Assembly: GCA_013003805.1 (NCBI GenBank)
Contig: JABDII010000567.1
Span: forward strand, 1 to 6,049
From: Gemmatimonadales bacterium
Lineage (GTDB): Bacteria > Gemmatimonadota > Gemmatimonadetes > Gemmatimonadales > GWC2-71-9
Length of the DNA stretch: 6,049 nucleotides
Reading direction: 5' to 3'
The position numbers were made by a program, and so were the translations under genes. The first letter of the stretch is position 1. Each line of letters begins with the position of its first letter. Positions 1 to 5,494 of the stretch are shown in pieces. The notes below the pieces were generated by a model, which saw only the letters and a program-made list of their open reading frames with translations, ran no database searches and was not told the DNA's origin.

Positions 1-1
1 A

Positions 2-37
2 GCCCGAGCACCCCGGCCTGCTCGCGCTCCTCGGCCC
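2..37 (+). repeat. Tandem ARAPRP hexapeptide repeat in the linker
   Basis: Two back-to-back 18-base units in the frame of the PDZ protein both encode ARAPRP. Five of the six codon pairs differ at the third base, so the repeat is exact in protein but not in DNA. It belongs to the Pro/Ala/Arg-rich linker that precedes the folded part. More copies may lie beyond the window edge. Confidence 0.6.
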
Positions 38-625
38 CCGCGGGCTGCCGCCGGCGTCGGCGTGCCGGCGCCACCCCCACCGCCTTCACCCCGGGCGCGG
101 CTCGGCTTCAGCCTGCGGTGCTCCGACTGTTCCATGCAGCATGATGGTGACGCGGTGATCTGGAACTTCCAGGAACCGCCGACCATTCAACAGGTGACGC
201 GGAAAAGCCCGGCCTACGCCGCAGGCGTCCGGCGGGGCGACATCATGACCCACGTCAACGACGTATCGCTCACAACCGAGGAGGGCGGGCGGCTGTTCGG
301 CGCCATCGAGCCGGGTGACACGGTGAGCCTCCGGTTGGAGCGGAACGGGGTGGAACGCCGCGCCCAGGTCGTGGCCGACTCGTCGGCCGCACTGGCGAGA
401 CGTGCCTTGCGAGAGGCTCGAGGTCTTGCCCGCGCACTGAGACTGAGAGCCGACCGTGACCTTGAACTACGAGCCGACTCGGACGAGCCCCGCTTCTCCG
501 GAACCATTGGCGATGCGATCGTGCAGGTGACCGGCGGGCCGATCACCGTGACGCGGAACGAAGACGAGATCGTCATTCGAAGTCAGGACATCACAGTCCG
601 GATCAAGAAGGCTGGTGGGTCGTAA
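2..625 (+). CDS. PDZ-domain protein, 5' end missing
   Basis: The frame is open from base 2 to the TAA at 623-625, so the true start probably lies outside the window. A GTG at 62 could start translation but has no visible ribosome binding site and falls inside a Pro/Ala/Arg-rich stretch, so I treat it as internal valine. The visible order is: a low-complexity linker with five consecutive prolines; a segment with the pair CSDC (about 119-130); a PDZ domain (about 180-375) with the typical SPAYAAGVRRGD ligand-groove pattern; an Arg/Ala-rich, probably helical stretch (about 385-465); and a short beta-rich tail. PDZ domains bind peptide C-termini or unfolded segments, and in bacteria mostly act in the envelope. 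No protease domain is visible in this part, so its job is unknown. Envelope location is inferred, because any signal peptide would be upstream of the window. Similar CxxC-plus-PDZ proteins seem familiar from Gemmatimonadota. Confidence 0.85.
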   Translation, partial: ARAPRPARAPRPPRAAAGVGVPAPPPPPSPRARLGFSLRCSDCSMQHDGDAVIWNFQEPPTIQQVTRKSPAYAAGVRRGDIMTHVNDVSLTTEEGGRLFGAIEPGDTVSLRLERNGVERRAQVVADSSAALARRALREARGLARALRLRADRDLELRADSDEPRFSGTIGDAIVQVTGGPITVTRNEDEIVIRSQDITVRIKKAGGS

Positions 626-650
626 GAGCCGACCATCCTGAGACCCATAG

Positions 651-685
651 AACCGCGAGGCCCGTTTGGCTCGCGGTTTCATTTT
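651..685 (+). terminator. Rho-independent terminator of the PDZ gene
   Basis: A perfect 9-bp inverted repeat, AACCGCGAG at 651-659 and CTCGCGGTT at 670-678, encloses a 10-base loop. The run TTTCATTTT ends at 685. The stem starts 25 bases after the PDZ stop codon, so it should end that transcript. The T tract is interrupted by one C. Confidence 0.8.
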
Positions 686-750
686 CGGTCCACGGCTCGT
701 CGGAAGGATTACCTCGTTCCCGCCGGAAGGACGACACTCGATGGACCGAA
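684..750. repeat. Short inverted and direct repeats upstream of the small gene
   Basis: TTCGGTCCA at 684-692 and its exact reverse complement TGGACCGAA at 742-750 flank the leader of the small gene at 787. Between them, CGTCGGAAGGA (698-708) and CGCCGGAAGGA (721-731) form a near-exact direct repeat with a 23-base period. They could be operator half-sites or leader structure, but repeats this short can arise by chance in a GC-rich leader. No convincing -35/-10 pair was found here. Confidence 0.25.
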
Positions 751-773
751 CCATCCTGACGTTCACCCCATTC

Positions 774-778
774 AGGAG
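774..778 (+). promoter_or_regulatory. Ribosome binding site of the small gene
   Basis: AGGAG ends 8 bases before the ATG at 787. This is a near-ideal Shine-Dalgarno sequence and spacing, and it is the main reason for choosing that start. Confidence 0.65.
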
Positions 779-786
779 CACAGGCG

Positions 787-1077
787 ATGCGGCCCGACCC
801 AACCGACGGCACCCTCGACTTCGAGAGCCAAGCCCAGGCGGGGGCGCGTGTCGCCAGCCGCTTGGCCGATGCCATTCCCAATGGACCCGAGGCCACCATG
901 GCGGTAAGCCGGTCACTCACCGACACGGAGATCGTCTGTGGCCTTTCGTTTCTCGGGACGGTCCTGGAGATCGCCTCCGTCTCCTCGAAGACGCTCGCCG
1001 AGGCTCAGAAGGAACGGCGCGGGTTGTTGTCACGCCCTCCTCAGAAACCGGCGCGGCAACGTACCAAATGGAATTGA
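787..1077 (+). CDS. Small hypothetical protein (96 aa)
   Basis: I do not recognise this protein. It is supported as a gene by the AGGAG site upstream and by codon bias: by hand count, 66 of the first 80 codons end in G or C, while second positions are near 50%. The N-terminal half is polar and acidic. Residues about 50-65 (around CGLSFLGTVLE) are hydrophobic, too short and broken for a confident membrane helix. The C-terminus, about residues 76-96, is basic. There is a single cysteine (C51) and no recognisable motif. After about codon 80 the G/C-ending bias falls to 8 of 16, so a frameshift or a poorly conserved tail is possible. A competing start in another frame at 741 also has a good GGAAGGA site. 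The gene stands alone between the PDZ terminator and the convergent metallopeptidase gene, whose stop is 11 bases away. Confidence 0.5.
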   Translation: MRPDPTDGTLDFESQAQAGARVASRLADAIPNGPEATMAVSRSLTDTEIVCGLSFLGTVLEIASVSSKTLAEAQKERRGLLSRPPQKPARQRTKWN

Positions 1078-1088
1078 CCGAACGGTGA

Positions 1089-2285
1089 TTAGTCGGGGCT
1101 CATCTCTGCAGCAGGGAGGTCGCTCCATGCACTCCACGCCTCCGGCGCAATCACCACACGCACTCCACTCCGCCCGTCCAAGGATACCGCGTCAACTCGG
1201 CTCAGGTAGCCTGGTCGGGCCGTCCTGGCGAGCGGGTCGGTAACGGAACTCTGGAATCGTTGGGCGGCACGCGGTGTATCCCAGGCGCTATACCAGACCA
1301 ACGCTGGCCCAGCAGGGTCCTGGTAGAGCCGATAGCGATCTCCTCCCCAACCGAGCGGCAAGGCCGACTCGAGGAGGTCCTGCCCGGTGAGGGAAGCCAA
1401 GAGGATTCGGATCTCCAGTTCTCCGAGATTGTCTTCGTACGCGACGGCAGAAGTTGAATCGGTGAACACCACCGGCAGGGGGACGTCCCCACGCTCGTAT
1501 CGCGAGGGGTGCAGAATTTGCTCGGTCGAGATCGGCATCCGCGGACCGTACGGGACGGAGTCAGCCAAGGGCGAGGTTTCCCACCATCGCATCCATTCCC
1601 CGCCACCCAGATAGGGAAAGAGCAGCCATTCCTTGAGGATCAGCGGTAAGCCAGGCGGCAGTGAGCTTTCAGCGGTCTGGCTCAAGCGGCGCACCTCATC
1701 CCAGAAGGCAGGGGTCCGAACCGTTTCCTCACCGGCCAACAACCCGAGGGATGCAAAGTTCGCCTGGCCCTCGAGCATGGACTGGAGAGCCGTACTCCAG
1801 TCGTTGTCGCCACGAGACTTGAGCAAAGAGGCCAGTGGCATGTACTGGCCCTGGAGAGCGTGCACCAACTCATGCGCCACAACCAGCTGGACCTGCAGCG
1901 GATCACTCCCCTCCACCACGAAGAGCATCGCGGAATCGGGGTCGAAGAACCCGACGACTTGTTGAGAGAGGAGGTCGGTGATGAGCGGCCCGAGCTCGAG
2001 CGTGTCGGGCACCAAGCCGAACAAACGATACGCCGTCTCGACCCGTTCCAGCTTTTCCGGAGGAAGCTCCTGGTTGAGCTTGGCGATCACATAGGCCCGG
2101 ACGTCTTCTCGGCTTCTGAGACCGGAGACCGGCGGCTCCTTGAAGGGTAGGCCCACTGCTTGTTCCACCAGCGGGGCCAGGCTGTCGACCAGACGCTGGA
2201 TATCGCTTGGCTCTGGGGCGCGCACGGGCTCGCCCCGACATCCGAGTGCCATGAGGAGGAGGGCCCACACCGCTCGGATCGGCAT
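1089..2285 (-). CDS. Predicted lipoprotein zinc metallopeptidase (HExxH, 398 aa)
   Basis: The reading frame extends upstream, but the start is placed at the ATG at 2285, because that part only mirrors the prepilin peptidase in another frame and a signal peptide begins here. Residues 1-15 form a short hydrophobic leader ending in ALGC, with Cys16 as the likely lipidation site. The lipobox is weak: Ala, not Leu, at -3. The zincin motif HELVHALQGQ has His138, Glu139 and His142 as expected zinc and catalytic residues. MLEGQANF (170-177) supplies Glu172 as the probable third zinc ligand. Downstream are STEQILHP (253-260) and LGE (287-289), which I associate with uncharacterised HExxH proteins. The ATG overlaps the pilD stop by one base (TGATG) and has no Shine-Dalgarno sequence, so it is probably translated by reinitiation. 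The substrate is unknown. An envelope role is inferred from the leader, and a link to pili only from gene order. Confidence 0.8.
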   Translation of the reverse strand: MPIRAVWALLLMALGCRGEPVRAPEPSDIQRLVDSLAPLVEQAVGLPFKEPPVSGLRSREDVRAYVIAKLNQELPPEKLERVETAYRLFGLVPDTLELGPLITDLLSQQVVGFFDPDSAMLFVVEGSDPLQVQLVVAHELVHALQGQYMPLASLLKSRGDNDWSTALQSMLEGQANFASLGLLAGEETVRTPAFWDEVRRLSQTAESSLPPGLPLILKEWLLFPYLGGGEWMRWWETSPLADSVPYGPRMPISTEQILHPSRYERGDVPLPVVFTDSTSAVAYEDNLGELEIRILLASLTGQDLLESALPLGWGGDRYRLYQDPAGPALVWYSAWDTPRAAQRFQSSVTDPLARTARPGYLSRVDAVSLDGRSGVRVVIAPEAWSAWSDLPAAEMSPD

Positions 2286-3070
2286 CACGCGGTCAAGTAT
2301 CGTCGGTACCACTCGATGATCTCCGATCCCACGAGATAGGTGGCGGCCGCCCCGATCGCGAGGAAGATTCCAAACGGCACGAGCTTCTTCTGGCCGAGGA
2401 GGGTCAGCGGCACGAAGATGAGGGTTCCGAGCAGTGCGCCGAGGAAGATGGTCAGCAACACGCCCTGCCAGCCCAGGAACGCCCCGACCATCGCCATCAT
2501 CTTGATGTCGCCGCCGCCCATCGCGTCTTCTTTGAGGACGAGCGTGCCCACGTAGCCGACGAGCCACAGGAGACCGAAGCCAATGCCCGCACCGAGCGCC
2601 GCGTTACCCAGCCCCACCCAGCCACCGGCAACCGCGAACAGCAACCCGATCACGAGACCGCCCAACGTGAACTCATCCGGGATGATGTATTCCCGCGCGT
2701 CCGTCATGGCGATCCCGAGGAGGATCGTGCCGAAGATAGCGCCGCGAAATGCCTCGAGCGTGAGCCCGCCCCGGTATGCCATGTAGGCCCAAAGACCCGC
2801 GGCGATAAGCTCAACCAGTGGGTATTGGATGGAGACCTTAGTCTTGCAGTACCGGCAGCGGGCCCGGAGCAGCAGCCATGAGAGCACGGGAATGTTGTCG
2901 AACCAGGCGATCGGCTGCCCACAGCCAGGACACCGAGAGCGGGGGGCGATGACGGACTGATCGGCGGGCCACCGCAAGATGCACACATTCAGGAAACTTC
3001 CGACGATCGCACCCAGCACCGCCGCGAATATCATCAAGAAGCCTTGGGACTCGAGCAGTTCAAGGTCCAC
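2285..3070 (-). CDS. pilD: Type IV prepilin peptidase / N-methyltransferase
   Basis: This is an inner-membrane aspartyl protease (family A24) that cleaves the leader of type IV prepilins or type II secretion pseudopilins and N-methylates the new N-terminus. All hallmarks are present in 261 aa. GSFLNVCILRWP lies at 24-35. Two CxxC pairs (C47/C50 and C72/C75) form the cytoplasmic zinc-binding loop of bifunctional enzymes. Catalytic Asp124 is in TDAREYIIPD, and Asp188 is in GGGDIK. Their 64-residue spacing matches TcpJ-type enzymes. Multiple hydrophobic segments fit the usual eight-helix fold. The GTG start at 3070 is chosen for its GAGGT site five bases upstream; Met13 is a less likely alternative. 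It overlaps the methyltransferase gene by 11 bases and the lipoprotein gene by 1. No pilin or pilus assembly gene is in the window, so the substrates must be encoded elsewhere. Confidence 0.95.
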   Translation of the reverse strand: MDLELLESQGFLMIFAAVLGAIVGSFLNVCILRWPADQSVIAPRSRCPGCGQPIAWFDNIPVLSWLLLRARCRYCKTKVSIQYPLVELIAAGLWAYMAYRGGLTLEAFRGAIFGTILLGIAMTDAREYIIPDEFTLGGLVIGLLFAVAGGWVGLGNAALGAGIGFGLLWLVGYVGTLVLKEDAMGGGDIKMMAMVGAFLGWQGVLLTIFLGALLGTLIFVPLTLLGQKKLVPFGIFLAIGAAATYLVGSEIIEWYRRYLTA

Positions 3071-3842
3071 GGCTTACCTCGTAGAGGAGGATTCCCGCTG
3101 TCACGGCCGCATTGAGCGAGTCGGCGGGCCCGAGGAGGGGGATGGCCACTCGACGATGGGGAACGGTTCCCAGGGCCGGATCGAGACCGGCGCCCTCATT
3201 CCCAATCACGATGTTGATGGCGCCAGCAGCCTTTATGCCACTGACCGGCTCGCCGTGGACCTCGGCCAACCACAACGCCGCACCCGATGCCCGGTGCCAG
3301 CCGAAGAACGCCTCAATATCAGACCGAACCGCCGGGAGCTGGAACAGGGCCCCCATGCTCCCCCGGAGCACCTTTGGCGCAGTGAACTCGGCCGTTCCCT
3401 TGAGCGCAATCACGCCGGCGGCTCCCAGGGCGAACGCCGTGCGCACCATCGTGCCGACGTTGCCTGGATCCTGCACCCGGTCGAGCACCAAGACGGGGCG
3501 CCCAGGTTCGGCATGCACGTCATCCAGCGACCAGTGTTTCAGCTTGATGACGGCGAGGACGCCTTGGGGATGCTCGGTATCCGCCACATCGGCGAGGTCG
3601 CGGTCGGACAGTTCCACCAACGGGATACCAGCGGCGGTGAAAGCGGCCTTGAGCGCGGACCCTCGAGGGGTAGCTTCCAGGGCCGGCGACAACGCCGCGC
3701 CACGGAACTCGATCCCGGACGCCAGAGCCTCTTCGACGAGCCGGACGCCCTCGATGAAGGTGAGGCCGCGGCGCTCGCGGCCTCGTCTTCGGTGGAGGTC
3801 GCGAATCAGTGACGTGAAGGATCCAGACATGACCTCTGACAC
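3060..3842 (-). CDS. TrmH/SpoU-family RNA 2'-O-ribose methyltransferase
   Basis: This is a SAM-dependent RNA 2'-O-methyltransferase of the SPOUT (trefoil-knot) superfamily. Residues about 10-100 form the N-terminal substrate-binding domain (FIEGVRLVEEAL at 29-40). The catalytic domain carries motif 1, LDRVQDPGNVGTMVRTA (120-136, with Asn128 and Arg134); motif 2, IVIGNEGAGLDP (211-222); and motif 3, IPLLGPADSLNAAV (234-247), which build the knot and the cofactor pocket. At 260 aa the length is normal for rRNA enzymes such as RlmB and for TsnR-like relatives. The RNA and nucleotide target cannot be told from sequence. The start is uncertain: GTG at 3842 gives the longest product, while ATG at 3830 has AGAGG only two bases upstream. 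It is first in the minus-strand cluster and overlaps pilD by 11 bases. Confidence 0.92.
   Translation of the reverse strand: MSEVMSGSFTSLIRDLHRRRGRERRGLTFIEGVRLVEEALASGIEFRGAALSPALEATPRGSALKAAFTAAGIPLVELSDRDLADVADTEHPQGVLAVIKLKHWSLDDVHAEPGRPVLVLDRVQDPGNVGTMVRTAFALGAAGVIALKGTAEFTAPKVLRGSMGALFQLPAVRSDIEAFFGWHRASGAALWLAEVHGEPVSGIKAAGAINIVIGNEGAGLDPALGTVPHRRVAIPLLGPADSLNAAVTAGILLYEVSRGP
3076..3080 (-). promoter_or_regulatory. Ribosome binding site of pilD
   Basis: GAGGT on the minus strand lies five bases before the GTG at 3070 and inside the last codons of the methyltransferase gene. It decides for the GTG over the downstream ATG (Met13). Confidence 0.55.
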
Positions 3843-3851
3843 ATTGCCCGC

Positions 3852-4664
3852 ATGAGAATCGCGCTCACCATTGCCGGATCCGATTCAGGAGGCGGGGCCG
3901 GCATTCAGGCTGACCTCAAGACGTTCCATCAGTTCGGTGTGTACGGCACGTCGGTGGTCGTGGCCGTGACCGCGCAGAACACTCGCGGAGTGAGCGCCGT
4001 GCATCCCATCCCCCCGGCGATTGTTTCCGATCAACTGAATGCGCTGGCGGAAGATCTGCCGCCCGCGGCGCTCAAGACCGGGATGTTGGCCACGGCCGAC
4101 CTGGCGCATCAAGTCGCCCAGGCCATCGAGAAGCATGCCTGGAGCTCGTACGTCCTCGATCCGGTCATGGTTGCGACATCCGGGGACCGTCTCCTCGACG
4201 CGGAAGCGGAATCGGTCATCCGCGAACAACTCGTTCCCCTCGCCGCGGTGGTGACGCCCAATCTCCACGAGGCTCAGATCCTGACGGACATATCGGTGCG
4301 GTCGGTCGACGACATGGTGGGTGCTGGGTCGCGCCTGCTGGAACTCGGCGCCAAGGCCGCCCTGATCAAGGCCGGACATCAACCGGGCGAAGACTTGGTC
4401 GATGTCCTGGTGCTGCCGGCCGGTGTTCGACGGTTTCCACACCGGCGGATCGCCACAACGTCGACCCACGGCTCCGGCTGCACGCTCTCGGCCGCGATCA
4501 CCGCATGCTTGGCACTCGAGGAGGATGTCCAGACTGCGGTAGCGCGCGCCATCGATTTTGTCACCCGCGCGATCCAGGCGGCGCCAGGGCTCGGAAGCGG
4601 CAGCGGCCCCCTCAGTCATTTCGTTGCCACACGACCGACGGGAGATATCCCGGACGAACTGTGA
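3852..4664 (+). CDS. thiD: Hydroxymethylpyrimidine/phosphomethylpyrimidine kinase
   Basis: ThiD phosphorylates 4-amino-5-hydroxymethyl-2-methylpyrimidine and then its monophosphate, giving the pyrimidine pyrophosphate used by thiamine phosphate synthase. It belongs to the ribokinase-like fold and is cytoplasmic. Seen in 270 aa: AGSDSGGGAGIQADLKTF (8-25); TAQNT (40-44) with the pyrimidine-contacting Gln42; LDPVMVATSGDRLL (102-115); TPNLHEA (135-141); and the anion hole with catalytic cysteine, STHGSGCTLSAAI (204-216, Cys210). Family members usually have GTGC, so GSGC is a mild variant. The ATG at 3852 starts exactly at the conserved N-terminus, but no Shine-Dalgarno sequence precedes it. No other thiamine gene and no TPP riboswitch is present, since the upstream DNA is the coding start of the divergent methyltransferase gene. 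Related kinases can also act on pyridoxine, so side activity is possible. Confidence 0.96.
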   Translation: MRIALTIAGSDSGGGAGIQADLKTFHQFGVYGTSVVVAVTAQNTRGVSAVHPIPPAIVSDQLNALAEDLPPAALKTGMLATADLAHQVAQAIEKHAWSSYVLDPVMVATSGDRLLDAEAESVIREQLVPLAAVVTPNLHEAQILTDISVRSVDDMVGAGSRLLELGAKAALIKAGHQPGEDLVDVLVLPAGVRRFPHRRIATTSTHGSGCTLSAAITACLALEEDVQTAVARAIDFVTRAIQAAPGLGSGSGPLSHFVATRPTGDIPDEL

Positions 4665-4684
4665 GGCGCGCATCAGAGCGCGCC
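4665..4684. terminator. G/C hairpin between convergent thiD and punA
   Basis: GGCGCGC (4665-4671) and GCGCGCC (4678-4684) form a perfect seven-pair stem with a six-base loop. It begins at the first base after the thiD stop, and its loop contains the punA stop codon. Neither side has a T tract, so this is not a canonical intrinsic terminator. It may block readthrough in both directions or protect 3' ends. Confidence 0.45.
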
Positions 4685-5494
4685 GACCAGCCCCTCCACC
4701 AAATCTCCCAACTCGCGCCCGACCTGGGCCGCCGTTTCCATAACTTCTTCGTGACTCAGCGCGGCGGTCGAAATCCCCGCCGCGAGATTGGTGATGGTCG
4801 AGATCCCTAGGCAGCGAATTCCGTTCGCCCGGGCGGCAACGACCTCGAGCACCGTCGACATCCCCACCGCATCGGCGCCGAGCCGCTCGAGCATCCGGAC
4901 CTCTGCCGGCGTCTCGTAGCTCGGCCCAATGAGCCCGGCATACACGCCCTCCGCCAAGCTCATGCCTTGCCGTCGCCCGACCGTACGTGCCAGCGCGCGA
5001 AGCTCCGGATCGTAGCTCGCCGACATGTCGGGGAACCGCTGCTCTCCCGGCCGCACCGGCCCAAACAGCGGATTGCGAAAGGTTAGGTTGAGCTGGTCCG
5101 CAATGAGCATGAGGGTGCCGGGCCGGAACGTTCGGCGAATTCCACCCGCCGCGTTGGTCACGATGAGTGTATCGACACCCAACTCGGCGAACGCCCGGAC
5201 GGGCAACGCGGCAGTGTCGGCGCTGTGGCCCTCATACAAATGAAAGCGGCCGCTCTGCGCGATCACGTTCTTCCCGGCGAGCGTTCCGGCAACGAGTTCG
5301 CCCTTGTGTCCTTCGACCTTGGGCAGCTCGAACCCTGGTATCTCCTGGTAGGGCATCCGGACGGCGTCTTCGATGCGATCCGCCAGCGGGCCCAAGCCCG
5401 AGCCGAGCACGATGGCAACCTGCGGTGTGCGGCCGGCGAGTCGGGCGCGGATGACCTCTGCAGCGCTGGCCGGGTTGGGTCCGTTCGTCATCAT
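4673..5494 (-). CDS. punA: Purine nucleoside phosphorylase (trimeric type)
   Basis: This enzyme cleaves inosine, guanosine and their deoxy forms with phosphate, giving free base and (deoxy)ribose-1-phosphate in purine salvage. The 273-aa protein carries the PNP-I signature: GSGLG (31-35, phosphate-binding Ser32); GRFHLYEGH (82-90, with Arg83, His85 and Glu88); TNAAGG (113-118); GPSYETPAE (190-198, Tyr193 and Glu194 at the base site); GMSTVLEV (211-218); ITNLAAG (234-240); and SHEEVM (246-251, ribose-contacting His247). Asn236 in ITN is the residue that favours 6-oxopurines, unlike the Asp of the hexameric DeoD class. The start at 5494 overlaps the transporter stop by one base; an equally possible ATG follows at 5491. 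No strong ribosome binding site is seen, which suggests coupling to the transporter. S-methyl-5'-thioadenosine phosphorylase is a related family, but these motifs fit PNP better. Confidence 0.94.
   Translation of the reverse strand: MMTNGPNPASAAEVIRARLAGRTPQVAIVLGSGLGPLADRIEDAVRMPYQEIPGFELPKVEGHKGELVAGTLAGKNVIAQSGRFHLYEGHSADTAALPVRAFAELGVDTLIVTNAAGGIRRTFRPGTLMLIADQLNLTFRNPLFGPVRPGEQRFPDMSASYDPELRALARTVGRRQGMSLAEGVYAGLIGPSYETPAEVRMLERLGADAVGMSTVLEVVAARANGIRCLGISTITNLAAGISTAALSHEEVMETAAQVGRELGDLVEGLVGAL

Noticed and set aside
603..926. Long minus-strand frames opposite the PDZ tail and the small gene
   Set aside because: They cross the strong terminator hairpin at 651-678, have no ribosome binding site I could see, and their composition looks like antisense shadow.
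1078..1088. ACCG/CGGT mini-hairpin between the convergent small gene and metallopeptidase gene
   Set aside because: Four base pairs with a two-base loop and no T tract is too weak to call a terminator.
2286..2567. Upstream extension of the metallopeptidase frame by 94 residues
   Set aside because: It lies wholly inside pilD, is Arg/His-rich in the manner of a shadow frame, and a signal-peptide-like start follows at 2285.
3780..3851. TPP riboswitch or sigma-70 promoter before thiD
   Set aside because: The DNA is the coding start of the divergent gene, and I found neither a conserved thi-box pattern nor a credible -35/-10 pair.
3816..3892. GGATCC palindromes on both sides of the thiD/methyltransferase start region
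   Set aside because: Both are inside coding sequence, six-base palindromes are expected by chance, and the flanks do not match.
3885..4673. Long open frame antisense to thiD (262 aa)
   Set aside because: It mirrors thiD almost end to end, is rich in Arg, Gly and His, and shows no recognisable motif; this is typical of high-GC antisense frames.
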